Origin: Anaerolineae bacterium
GTDB taxonomy: Bacteria; Chloroflexota; Anaerolineae; Aggregatilineales; UBA2796
DNA length: 55,891 nucleotides
Reading direction: 5' to 3'
Assembly: GCA_025055255.1 (NCBI GenBank)
Contig: JANWYI010000010.1
Location: 1 to 55,891, forward strand
Shown here: piece by piece, positions 1-8,490 of the stretch
Position numbering within the stretch: position 1 is the stretch's first letter
Layout of the letters: every line of letters begins with the position of its first letter
Translations under genes and position numbers: made by a program
The notes under the pieces: model-generated
What the model was told of the DNA's origin: nothing
Databases searched by the model: none
What the model saw: only the letters and a program-made list of their open reading frames with translations

Positions 1-971
1 AGCGTCTGGTAGACCGTGAGCGCGTCTTGGACGATGTCAGTCTGCGGCACATAGCCAATGATCGGCTGGTAGATTTCATAGTTTTGGTAGAGATCGTCGC
101 CATTGATCAGCACCTTGCCGCTTGTGGCAGGCTGTGCGCCGTTCAACGCGCGCAGCAGCGTAGACTTGCCTGAGCCGCTGCCGCCGATGATCGCTACAAG
201 CTCGCGCGGCTGCACAGCAATAGAGACCTCGCGCATGGTATTGAGCAGCACAGGCTTGAGCAAACCTGTACGGTAGGTCATGCTCAAGTCGTAAGCGTCA
301 ATTTCCAGCTTTTGCGCTGCTGCCATGCGCACCAGACCTTTGCCGTTGTAAGCAAAGAGCGCCTGATCAATGCGGATCACATCGTCTGGGCGCAAGCGAT
401 ACGGCGCTGTCAACTTCCTATCGTTTACAAATGTCCCATTGACGCTGTTGTTATCTGTGATGATGTGTCCATTGCCTTGCTGTGTGATGACGGCGTGATG
501 CCATGAGACTGCTAACGAGCCCAAGTGAATGTGCGCCTGTGGATCGCGCCCGATGATGTACGGCGAGACGTCAAGCGGATAAGTGCGCCCGATTGAACCG
601 CTGCTGAGCGCGCGCTCAATGGGATTGGAGAAAATCAGCGTGGCGCCAATGCCTGTGCGATCTTGCAGGCGAATGACATCGCCGTCGCGCAACAGGACGC
701 TGCCGTCAACGGGCTGATTGTTGACAAGCAAGCCGCCGTTTGTGAGGTCGTAGATACGGTAGGAAGTGCCTTCTTGGTGTAGGCGTGCATGGCGACTAGC
801 AATGCCTGCGGCTCGGATTGAGATATCTTGGTGCGCCTCACTGCCAATGTTGAGCGTGCGCTGCACTATCAGCGCTGTGAACGGCTTACCATTGTCAGGC
901 TGCACGCGCAGCGTTGGATCGCGGCTATCTATCTCGCTACGGCTGACAGAAAGTGTGCCTTTCTCAGACAT
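1..971 (-). CDS. FHA-FHA-ABC transporter ATPase, Rv1747-like (partial, C-terminus off window)
   Basis: The 323 visible residues hold two forkhead-associated domains (about 38-112 and 128-212) followed by an ABC ATPase domain. The second FHA shows the GRD motif at 141-143 and NSVNGTFVN at 175-183, both typical of phosphothreonine-peptide binding. The ATPase has Walker A GGSGSGKST at 263-271 and a Q-loop in YVPQTD at 307-312; the signature and Walker B lie beyond the window edge. The order FHA-FHA-ABC matches mycobacterial Rv1747-type exporters, which end in an ABC2 membrane domain, so a membrane part is expected off-window (inference). The ATG at 971 is preceded by AAGGA about 7 nt upstream. 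It diverges from another FHA gene across the DnaA-box region. FHA domains suggest control by Ser/Thr kinases. Confidence 0.9.
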   Translation of the reverse strand, partial: MSEKGTLSVSRSEIDSRDPTLRVQPDNGKPFTALIVQRTLNIGSEAHQDISIRAAGIASRHARLHQEGTSYRIYDLTNGGLLVNNQPVDGSVLLRDGDVIRLQDRTGIGATLIFSNPIERALSSGSIGRTYPLDVSPYIIGRDPQAHIHLGSLAVSWHHAVITQQGNGHIITDNNSVNGTFVNDRKLTAPYRLRPDDVIRIDQALFAYNGKGLVRMAAAQKLEIDAYDLSMTYRTGLLKPVLLNTMREVSIAVQPRELVAIIGGSGSGKSTLLRALNGAQPATSGKVLINGDDLYQNYEIYQPIIGYVPQTDIVQDALTVYQT

Positions 972-1535
972 GACGCATCCTTGCACTCAAGGTCAGGTCA
1001 TCATGCACATATTTTCTCTCACAAGGACGACTTGCCCAAACATCTCGTTCCATTTCGACCCTGATCTTTACGGATTTTTTACAAGTTCTTACACGCACGG
1101 CGCAGCGCACACCACGCAAGAGTTATCCACAGATACTCTTTATCATCTGAAAGCTGCAGTAGAGCCTGTGGATATGTGGATAACTCGGTCTGAAAATCGC
1201 GGACAAATGTGCTAAAACGCCATATATGGCATGTATGACGAGTCATAAAGCCCACATATGGCGTTTCGGAGTGACTTACAAAAATATACTTATCAACAGA
1301 TGAGCCGTGGATAACTTGGCAAGTTATCAACACTATCAACAGAGGCTATATGAGTGCGTTGCTTACCGAAGAAGTTATCAACATTTTGAGGCGAGTTATC
1401 CACAGGTTATCCACAAGTTATCCACAGGTAGCTCATGTGGATGAGATATGCTCAGCAGCGGCACTTCAGCCACCTATATTGCCCAAGCAGTCAATTTGAT
1501 GGTAGACTGATCTGTGCACTGGAGGATGCGGCGCG
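972..1535. other. Intergenic region with DnaA-box cluster, candidate replication origin
   Basis: This gap between divergent FHA genes has no convincing gene. Perfect TTATCCACA boxes lie at 1123-1131 (+), 1175-1183 (-), 1396-1404 (+), 1407-1415 (+) and 1418-1426 (+). The last three are spaced exactly 11 bp apart. TTATCAACA variants are at 1290-1298, 1324-1332 and 1375-1383. One- or two-mismatch boxes are at 1167-1175, 1306-1314, 1333-1341 and 1436-1444. An AT-rich stretch at 1276-1293 (16 of 18 A/T) could be the unwinding element. With random sequence a given 9-mer would be expected about 0.002 times here on both strands. dnaA itself is not next to it. Alternatives are a DnaA-titration site or a DnaA-regulated promoter region. 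Confidence 0.75.
1215..1266. repeat. Nested 52-bp palindrome inside the DnaA-box region
   Basis: The outer arms are AAACGCCATATATGG (1215-1229) and CCACATATGGCGTTT (1252-1266), complementary at 14 of 15 positions. The inner arms TATGAC and GTCATA (1234-1239 and 1242-1247) are perfect. Both share one centre between 1240 and 1241, so this is a single dyad. It could bind a dimeric or tetrameric origin regulator or extrude a cruciform; the role is inference. Confidence 0.8.
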
Positions 1536-3818
1536 ATGATGTATGGCAGACTGGATGTCTACTGGCCCAACGGACCATCAGAGAGCTATCCGCTTGAGAA
1601 ACCAATCGTAGCTATTGGGCGCTCGACTGGCAACGATATCACGCTTGATGCAAGCTCGGTCTCGCGCTACCACATCACCATTTCCTACGAGAACGGGCAA
1701 GTTGTGCTGCGCGATAAGGACTCGGGCAACGGCACATACGTAGATGGCGAACGTATCAAGCCTGAAGAGCCTGTTATCTTGCGCGGTGGTGAGGAGATTC
1801 AAATTGGCGATCTGCTGCTGATCTTCCATCCGCCGCAAGAAGATGTGCCTACGCAACCTGTCAGCAAAACTGAGACTACACAGCGCATTCAAGCAGTGGG
1901 CATCAACTTCCGCATTGATCTAGAGTCGGCACACATGCAAGTGACGCCTGGCGCGCACATCCAAACAGCCCTGATCGTCCACAATATTGGCAAGGAAACC
2001 GAGCGGTATGTCGTTGAAGTGGAAGGCTTGCCGCGTGAATGGGTGCGCGTTGATCGTCCAGAGCTGGAAGTGCAGCCTGATGAGTCTGCTACGGTTACGT
2101 TGAACTTCAAGCCGCTGCGCCGCAGTGATAGCCGTCCAGGCGACTATCCAGTCCGCGTGACTGTGCGCTCGAAGTACATGCCTGAGCAAAGCATGACCGT
2201 GCCGTTTAAGCTCACAGTGCGTCCGTACAGTGGCTTTGGCATGGCATTGGCGCGCACTGAAGTAGAGCTGCCTTCGCCTTTCGATCTATACGTGCAAAAT
2301 CAAGGCAGTGCGCCATTGCCGATAGCGCTCTTCGGCAAAGCTGCCAATGGCGCGCTAGAGTTTGACATCCAGCCTTCAGTGCTGACCTTAGCGCCAGGCG
2401 AACGGCAGCGCGTGCGTGGCTATATGCGCGCTAAGTCGCGCGGTCTGCTCGGCGTCAGCCAACGTATTCCATTTGACGTGATTGTACAGGCACAAGATCA
2501 GTCTAAATTCCTTGCCACTGTGCCTGGCGTGGCAATTGTCAGACCGCTTCTGAACCGCTTTCTCAGCAGCTTCCTAATCGGTGGCTTGCTCATCGCTCTG
2601 ATTATTTTCGTAATACTGTTGGCGCGTCCGCGCGCAGCGAGAGTAGTGGCTTTCACTGTTCAGCCCGACACGCTCATTCGTGACGTTGAACAGTCTCTTA
2701 ACTTCTCGTGGCAGGTTGAGAACGCACAGGCAGTCACGCTTGTGATAGAAGACAGAGGCAACAAGGATACCAAGTCATTTCCCAATCAAGCTGCTAAAAC
2801 TCGCAACGCGGCGAGTATAATGCCGTTTGGCACAGTTATCTTGCGGCTTGTGGTGCGCGGCGAAGACGGGCAAGAGGTAAATGAAGAGCGTATCCTTGAA
2901 GCTAGAGAGCCTGTTTGTCGGCTGCGCGGCGATCAGCCTAATCCAGTGCTTCGCAAAGGCCCAGGCGAGGTGTATGACGTGCACAGCGTGCTTGATGTCT
3001 CGCAGCGTGTGACATTTTACAGCCCTGATAGGCGCGATGCAAGCGCGCAATGGGTGCGTCTTGCTGCGCCTGAGCAGTACCGTGAGGCGTGGCTGCCGTC
3101 GAGCGCTCTAGAGTGCAACGGCTTCACGCCTGACAAGCTGCGCGCTATTGACGCGAGTCAGATTCCGCCAACGCCTACTCCAACGCCTACGCCGACCAAC
3201 ACACCGACCGCCACACCGACCAATACAGCGACGTCCACACCGACCAGCACGCCAACGGCAACTCTCACAGCGACTGCAACGCCAACTGCCACAGCGTCTG
3301 CCACGCCAACATTGACGCCGACCGCGACGTTCACAGCAACGGCGACCAACACAGCAACAGCGACGCCGACACATACGCCAACTGCCACAGCGTCTGCCAC
3401 GCCGACATTGACGCCAACTGCAACGGTCACAGCAACGGCGACCAACACAACAACGGCGACGCCGACACATACGCCAACTGTCACAGCGTCCGCTACGCCG
3501 ACATTGACGCCGACCGCGACGTTCACAGCAACAGCGACCAACACAGCAACAGCGACGCCGACACATACGCCAACTGTCACGGCGTCCGCCACGCCGACAT
3601 TGACGCCGACCGCGACGGTTACAGCAACGGCGACGCCAACACATACGCCAACTGTCACGGCGTCCGCCACGCCGACGCGCACGCCGACTGCTACAGCGAC
3701 TAGCCCATCAACGGCGACGCCTAGACTGCTGCGCACGACCGCGCCGCCAAACGATGATCTCAGGCGCGCGATCCAAGATGCAGTCGCTACTTTACGCAGT
3801 CATCTTGGCGGCGACTAG
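1536..3818 (+). CDS. FHA-domain membrane protein with SH3-like domain and Thr-Pro repeat tail
   Basis: 760 residues. An N-terminal FHA domain (about 5-97) shows GRSTGND at 28-34, SRYH at 43-46 and NGTYVDG at 65-71, the residues that contact phosphothreonine peptides. An Ig-like/NEW3-type segment (about 130-230) and a second beta-rich segment precede one membrane helix at about 343-363. Beyond the helix lies a beta domain, then an SH3-like domain (about 455-530) that may bind cell wall. Next come about 180 residues of Thr-Pro/Thr-Ala repeats and a short charged C-terminus. This puts FHA in the cytoplasm and the repeats outside (inference). GGAGG sits 10 nt before the ATG; an in-frame second ATG follows directly. 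It diverges from the FHA-ABC gene. The exact role is unknown. Confidence 0.92.
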   Translation: MMYGRLDVYWPNGPSESYPLEKPIVAIGRSTGNDITLDASSVSRYHITISYENGQVVLRDKDSGNGTYVDGERIKPEEPVILRGGEEIQIGDLLLIFHPPQEDVPTQPVSKTETTQRIQAVGINFRIDLESAHMQVTPGAHIQTALIVHNIGKETERYVVEVEGLPREWVRVDRPELEVQPDESATVTLNFKPLRRSDSRPGDYPVRVTVRSKYMPEQSMTVPFKLTVRPYSGFGMALARTEVELPSPFDLYVQNQGSAPLPIALFGKAANGALEFDIQPSVLTLAPGERQRVRGYMRAKSRGLLGVSQRIPFDVIVQAQDQSKFLATVPGVAIVRPLLNRFLSSFLIGGLLIALIIFVILLARPRAARVVAFTVQPDTLIRDVEQSLNFSWQVENAQAVTLVIEDRGNKDTKSFPNQAAKTRNAASIMPFGTVILRLVVRGEDGQEVNEERILEAREPVCRLRGDQPNPVLRKGPGEVYDVHSVLDVSQRVTFYSPDRRDASAQWVRLAAPEQYREAWLPSSALECNGFTPDKLRAIDASQIPPTPTPTPTPTNTPTATPTNTATSTPTSTPTATLTATATPTATASATPTLTPTATFTATATNTATATPTHTPTATASATPTLTPTATVTATATNTTTATPTHTPTVTASATPTLTPTATFTATATNTATATPTHTPTVTASATPTLTPTATVTATATPTHTPTVTASATPTRTPTATATSPSTATPRLLRTTAPPNDDLRRAIQDAVATLRSHLGGD
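3279..3700 (+). repeat. 96-bp tandem repeat encoding a 32-residue Thr-rich unit
   Basis: Copies begin at 3279, 3375, 3471 and 3567, each 96 bp. The next begins at 3645, so the fourth copy has lost 18 bp (six codons). Each unit encodes a Thr-Pro/Thr-Ala linker of 32 residues within the FHA protein. Copies differ mainly by synonymous and Ala/Val changes, as expected from slippage or unequal recombination. Confidence 0.9.
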
Positions 3819-3837
3819 ATAAGGCGCGGATGAGTTT

Positions 3838-3867
3838 TTGCGTGCTGTTTCGCAAAAGCTGTATAAA
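3838..3867 (+). promoter_or_regulatory. Candidate promoter for the 3906 gene
   Basis: TTGCGT (3838-3843) and TATAAA (3862-3867) are separated by 18 bp, about 40 nt before the start of the next gene. Assigned by eye only. Confidence 0.35.
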
Positions 3868-3905
3868 CTATCGAAAGGCGAGTTTAGCGGAGCTTTTTCT
3901 CATTG

Positions 3906-6443
3906 GTGCGTAAACTTGCAACAGCATTTTACCTGTTCACAGCCTTAGTGGTTATCCTCAGCAGCGCGCCACTTGGCGTGTATGCTCAAGCGCCAAGTGG
4001 CGTCACCTTAAACGTTGAAGTCGGCTATGATGGCTACTTTCGCAGCGGTCAGTGGACGCCACTGCGCATCACTGCCAGCAATAGCGGCGCAGATATCTCT
4101 GGCACATTGCGCGTAACTGCCTCCGACACAATCAATCAGCCGACTGACGCCTACGCCGTTACGCTCGACTTGCCGCGTCAATCCAGCAAGCAGCTCTTCG
4201 TTTACATACCGCTCAGCGCACAAGCACAGCAAGTGCGCCTTGAACTGGTCACAGCAGAACGCATTGTGGCGATGATCACGCGCGATGTTCGCGCGGCACG
4301 CCCTGAAGACGTGCTGTTCGCCGTCATCACTGAGTCGCCGCGTGGCAGTGTGGACTTGCGCAACTTCCGCAGCGGCACAGGCGACGCCTATCAGGCGAAT
4401 TGGCGCGTGGAAAACGTGCCGCGTCTGGGCGAGGCACTGCGCGGATTAGACGCGCTGATCCTGACCGATGCTGACACAGGCAATTTGAGCCTTGAGCAGC
4501 GCCGCGCCATTGAAGACTGGGTGCTCAGTGGCGGTCATTTGATTGTGACAGGCGGACCAAACTGGCAGAAGACACAGGCAGGCGTGACGCGCCTTTTGCC
4601 CATGCAGCCAAGCGGCACAGTCACATTGACGAGCTTGCCGAGCGTCGCAGCGTTTGCAGGCATAGCCGATCAGCTGACCACAAACAACAGCAGTCCAATT
4701 GTCGTGGCAAATGGCGTGCTACTGCCTGATGCACAAGTCCTGATCGCCGAGAGCGGCACACCAATTCTCGTGCGGCGGATGCTCGGCGGCGGTAAAGTGG
4801 ACTACTTGGCGATTGATCCAAGCCTAGAGCCGTTCCAGTCGTGGACGAATCGCGGACAGTTCTGGTTTACGCTGCTCACAACTGCCACCATGCGTCCAAG
4901 TTGGTCGAGCGGCATTGTGAACGTGGATCAGGCGATTGTCGCAGCGGATTTCATCAAAGGTCTGCGTCTGCCCGACGTGTTGCAGCTTGGCTTGTTCTTG
5001 CTGGCGTACGTAGCTGTTATCGGTCCGCTCAACTACCTGATTCTGCGCCAACTGAAGCGCCGTGAGTGGGCGTGGTTCACCATTCCGCTCATTGTGGTCA
5101 TGACGAGCGTCCTGTACTATGTGACAGGCTTCAATCTGCGCGGTACACAGGCGATCATTAATCGCATGGCTGTGGTGCAGGTCTGGCAGGGCAGTGAGCG
5201 CGCTCAGGTAGACGGCGTGGTCGGCGTTTTGGCGCCACGGCGCGGCATTTACAGCCTGTCTGCAGGCGAAGGCATGACCTTGCGCACGTTGACGACTGAG
5301 TCGTTCGGCAACATTGGCATTCCGCGCAATTTGACCATCTATGAAGACGGGGTCTACACAGCGCGTGACTTTCCAATTGACGCCGGCACAACGCAGCCAT
5401 TTGCAATAAGCGGCTACACCACAGTGACGCCAATTGAAGGTGAGGCGATCATTCAGCTAACAGGCGGCGCCATCACACCTAGCATTGACGGTCAGACGGC
5501 AAATGTGCGTATTCAAGTCAACTTCACTAACACGAGCGGCATCACGCTGAACGATGCTATGTTATTAGCTGCCGGCGGCGTTCGTTCGCTTGGGACAGTG
5601 CGCGCAGGCGAGTCGCGCAGCGTCCAGCTGGATGTCAATCCGCGCCAATCGCCGCCAATCGGCTTGGGCAATAGCGGCAATCTAATGGGCGTCTACATGG
5701 CGCGCGGCACACGCTTTAGCGCAGCGCGTGGCGGCACGGTCTTCGACATCATGGGACAAAACTATTTCTACGGGCAGGCGTTCTACAGCGGACGCGGCTT
5801 TGAGAATACCGAGCTGCGCCAAGAGATGTGGCGACGTCAATCGTTCCTAGAGGCAATGATCGCTGACCGCGATCCAAGTGGCGGACGCGGCACAGATGTC
5901 TACCTAATTGGTTGGACAAACACCTCGCCGCTAGAGGTGCGCTTGGAAGGCGCTGCTTTTGACACTGAAGATACCACACTCTACATCTTCCGCCTGCCAA
6001 CGCGCGTGCAGCCAATCTCGACGAACGGCGTCGTCGAGCTGCCGAGCGCCTACCTGATGTGGACAACTACTGAGGCGAGCTCGCGCCGCGACGCCGCACC
6101 ATACGAGCTGTTCTTGCAGCCCGGCGACGTAGTCATCTTCCGCTACGTGCCCATGCCGCTCATGCGTCTGCGCGAGGTGCAAGAGCTGCGCTTGTTCGTC
6201 AAGCCGGGCAACACTTACAGCATTGGCAGAGGGCGCGTGGCGCTATGGGACTGGCAAGCGGCGCGCTGGGTGCCCATTGACGTGAGCAACATCGCTGTGC
6301 GCTTGGTTGATCGTCCGTGGCGCTTCATTGGACCAGAGAATGCTATTGAGGTGCGCGTGGAAGTGCCTAACGACTCAGCCACTGCGCACTTTGAGCGCAT
6401 TGACCTGACGCTCTACGGACGTTTGCAGGACGCAAGCCCGTGA
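3906..6443 (+). CDS. Exported/membrane-anchored protein of ABC-exporter locus, function unknown
   Basis: 845 residues with an N-terminal signal sequence (VRKLATAFYLFTALVVILSS, cleavage plausible near VYAQA). A large extracytoplasmic part follows, including a Rossmann/glutaminase-like stretch around 160-230 with 'VLSGGHLIVTGG'. Two closely spaced membrane helices lie at about 358-380 and 388-408, with more beta-rich sequence after them. I do not recognise a named family. It heads a run with an ABC ATPase, an ABC permease and two more membrane or lipid-anchored proteins, so it is probably the partner or cargo of that exporter (inference). The start is GTG 3906, with TTG 3903 directly before it as an alternative; GCGGAG lies 10-13 nt upstream. 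Confidence 0.85.
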   Translation: MRKLATAFYLFTALVVILSSAPLGVYAQAPSGVTLNVEVGYDGYFRSGQWTPLRITASNSGADISGTLRVTASDTINQPTDAYAVTLDLPRQSSKQLFVYIPLSAQAQQVRLELVTAERIVAMITRDVRAARPEDVLFAVITESPRGSVDLRNFRSGTGDAYQANWRVENVPRLGEALRGLDALILTDADTGNLSLEQRRAIEDWVLSGGHLIVTGGPNWQKTQAGVTRLLPMQPSGTVTLTSLPSVAAFAGIADQLTTNNSSPIVVANGVLLPDAQVLIAESGTPILVRRMLGGGKVDYLAIDPSLEPFQSWTNRGQFWFTLLTTATMRPSWSSGIVNVDQAIVAADFIKGLRLPDVLQLGLFLLAYVAVIGPLNYLILRQLKRREWAWFTIPLIVVMTSVLYYVTGFNLRGTQAIINRMAVVQVWQGSERAQVDGVVGVLAPRRGIYSLSAGEGMTLRTLTTESFGNIGIPRNLTIYEDGVYTARDFPIDAGTTQPFAISGYTTVTPIEGEAIIQLTGGAITPSIDGQTANVRIQVNFTNTSGITLNDAMLLAAGGVRSLGTVRAGESRSVQLDVNPRQSPPIGLGNSGNLMGVYMARGTRFSAARGGTVFDIMGQNYFYGQAFYSGRGFENTELRQEMWRRQSFLEAMIADRDPSGGRGTDVYLIGWTNTSPLEVRLEGAAFDTEDTTLYIFRLPTRVQPISTNGVVELPSAYLMWTTTEASSRRDAAPYELFLQPGDVVIFRYVPMPLMRLREVQELRLFVKPGNTYSIGRGRVALWDWQAARWVPIDVSNIAVRLVDRPWRFIGPENAIEVRVEVPNDSATAHFERIDLTLYGRLQDASP

Positions 6444-6481
6444 ATTGCACGTGATTTTGCCGAACAGATGAGAGAGTGACT

Positions 6482-7510
6482 ATGTCTGAGCTAACGCCTT
6501 CAGAGGCTATCTCGCCTAGCAATGCATCAGAAGCTAACTCAGCGCCTGCCATTGATGAATCTGACTTGATCATCGAGACGCGCGGCTTGGTCAAACGCTA
6601 CGGCAAGCTGACTGCTATCAACGATCTCTCGCTGAGCGTGCCGCGCGGCGCCATTTACGGCTTTGTCGGTCCGAATGGCGCCGGCAAGACCAGCACCATG
6701 CGTATTCTGACCACGCTGATGTTGCCAACAGCGGGTCAAGCGTATGTGGCAGGCTACGAAGTGACCAAGAATCCGCGCGCTGTGCGCCGCGTGATCGGCT
6801 ACATGCCTGACTACTTCGGCGTCTACGATGACATGAAAGTTTGGGAATACCTCGACTTTTTCGCTGCCTGCTACGAGATTCCTGAGAGCAGTCGTCCGCA
6901 GATGATCAACGACCTGCTGGACTTAGTAGACCTGAGTCATCGGCGTGACGACATGGTAGATAAACTCTCGCGCGGCATGAAGCAGCGTCTGTGCTTGGCG
7001 CGCACGCTTGTCCACGATCCGCAAGTTTTGATCCTTGACGAGCCTGCCAGCGGTCTCGATCCGCGCGCACGCGTGGAAATCCGCGAGCTGATGGTTGAGT
7101 TGGCGCGCATGGGCAAGACGATCTTCTTCTCATCGCACATTCTGGCAGACGTGGCAGAAATCTGCACGCACATTGGCATTATCGAGGCAGGGCGCATGGT
7201 CATGCAGGGCAGCATGGAGTCGATCAGGCGGCAGCTCTCGCCACACCGCGAGGCAATTGTCACACTGCTTGACCGCGCCGATGACGCCAAGAGTGTCCTG
7301 AGCGGCGTGCAAGGCGTCTTGGCGGTGGCTGAGATGCCTGATGAAGGCGGACGCAAGCGCTTGCGCGTCACATTTGACGGCGAAGACGCGCTGCTTTCAG
7401 CTATGGTTCAGGCGTTAGCTGCTCAAGGCATTCCTGTGCTGAACTTTGTTGAGCAGCAGCAAGACCTAGAGTCGGTTTTCATGAAAGTGACCAAAGGAAT
7501 TGTCTCGTGA
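6482..7510 (+). CDS. ABC transporter ATP-binding protein
   Basis: About 342 residues of a complete ABC2-type exporter ATPase. Seen in order are Walker A GPNGAGKTS, Q-loop region YMPDYF, signature LSRGMKQR, Walker B VLILDEPASGLDP and the H-loop histidine in SSHIL. The C-terminal 90 residues are the extension usual in CcmA/NatA-type exporters. It would energise the permease whose start overlaps its stop codon. ATG 6482 is preferred because GAGAG lies 5 nt upstream; an in-frame GTG at 6476 would add two residues. The substrate is unknown. Confidence 0.95.
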   Translation: MSELTPSEAISPSNASEANSAPAIDESDLIIETRGLVKRYGKLTAINDLSLSVPRGAIYGFVGPNGAGKTSTMRILTTLMLPTAGQAYVAGYEVTKNPRAVRRVIGYMPDYFGVYDDMKVWEYLDFFAACYEIPESSRPQMINDLLDLVDLSHRRDDMVDKLSRGMKQRLCLARTLVHDPQVLILDEPASGLDPRARVEIRELMVELARMGKTIFFSSHILADVAEICTHIGIIEAGRMVMQGSMESIRRQLSPHREAIVTLLDRADDAKSVLSGVQGVLAVAEMPDEGGRKRLRVTFDGEDALLSAMVQALAAQGIPVLNFVEQQQDLESVFMKVTKGIVS

Positions 7511-8439
7511 TGGAACTAGAGGCGCCGTTGCGGCGCTTTGGCTTGTTTCGAAATCCTGTGGTAGTGAAGGAGCTGCGCGGTAGGATGCGCGGCGCGCGCG
7601 CCTTCGCCGTGCTATCGGTCTACTTGCTGCTGATGGTCGGCTTCATGCTGCTGCTCTACATGCTCTCCACAGCTTCGCGCGATGTTTTCGGCTTCACTTC
7701 AGGCGGTCAAGTCGGGCGCACGCTGTTCACAGGCATTGTCGGTATTCAGCTGTTTCTGGTCACGTTTATTGCGCCGTCGTTCACAGCCAGCGCTATCAGC
7801 GGCGAGCGCGAGCGTCAAACGTATGACCTGCTCAAGACAACGCTATTGCCAGCGCACGCCTTGGTGATCGGCAAGCTCTTTTCGGCGCTCTCATACGTTT
7901 TTTTGCTGCTGATCGCGGCTATTCCGCTGCAGAGCGTCGCTTTCCTGTTTGGCGGCGTCTCTGAGATAGAAGTGGTGTTGGCATTTGTCATTTTGGCAGT
8001 CACTGCAATTGCGCTCGGCACTACGGGACTGTATTTTTCAGCTTCGCAGGCGCGCACGCTCTCGGCTAACGTCACAACCTACGCCGTGACGCTCTTCATC
8101 ACGGTCGGCTTGCCAATGATCATTTTCATCGCAATTGCGCTGTTCGCCAGTCTGCTCGGCGCACGGCAGGCAGACATCGCAGCGGAAGTGCAAGTTGTGC
8201 TGCTTTATGGATTGTTAGCTTTGGCGGCGACCAATCCGCTCGTAGCGGCATTTCTGACACAATATTGGCTATTGAACAAGCAGAGCGCTGTCTTTTTCTA
8301 CGAGACGGTCACCAGCACAACAGGGATTATTCAAGTGCCGCTGCTCTCGCCATGGATTTTGTTCAGCGCATTCTATTTGTTGGTCTCACTTGTCCTAGTC
8401 GTTCGCACAGTGCAGCGCGTGCGGCGCATCGAAACTTAG
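7510..8439 (+). CDS. ABC transporter permease (ABC2 type)
   Basis: About 309 residues with six hydrophobic segments, starting with a helix after the basic N-terminus (VVVKELRGRMRG). The conserved 'SAISGERERQTYDLL' stretch is typical of ABC2 permeases that pair with CcmA/NatA-like ATPases. The ATG overlaps the TGA of the ATPase gene by one base (TGATG), so the two are probably translationally coupled; GTG 7507 is an alternative start. Substrate not predictable from sequence. Confidence 0.93.
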   Translation: MELEAPLRRFGLFRNPVVVKELRGRMRGARAFAVLSVYLLLMVGFMLLLYMLSTASRDVFGFTSGGQVGRTLFTGIVGIQLFLVTFIAPSFTASAISGERERQTYDLLKTTLLPAHALVIGKLFSALSYVFLLLIAAIPLQSVAFLFGGVSEIEVVLAFVILAVTAIALGTTGLYFSASQARTLSANVTTYAVTLFITVGLPMIIFIAIALFASLLGARQADIAAEVQVVLLYGLLALAATNPLVAAFLTQYWLLNKQSAVFFYETVTSTTGIIQVPLLSPWILFSAFYLLVSLVLVVRTVQRVRRIET

Positions 8440-8490
8440 ACAGCTGTGCTGTTGTAGTGCATTTAGCAGAGTCGTGATGAGGCATGAGCA

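Noticed and set aside
766-1215. Plus-strand frames antisense to the FHA-ABC gene and running into the DnaA-box region
   Set aside because: They have no ribosome binding site, no recognisable protein, and overlap a well-supported FHA gene and the DnaA boxes.
972-1535. Plasmid iteron origin
   Set aside because: No rep gene is nearby and the repeats are DnaA boxes rather than a unique iteron; housekeeping genes around suggest a chromosome.
3108-3736. Two long minus-strand frames (178 and 192 codons) opposite the FHA protein tail
   Set aside because: They are mirror images of the Thr-Pro repeat (Val-Gly or Arg-Cys runs) and have no plausible start region; typical shadows of a low-complexity repeat.
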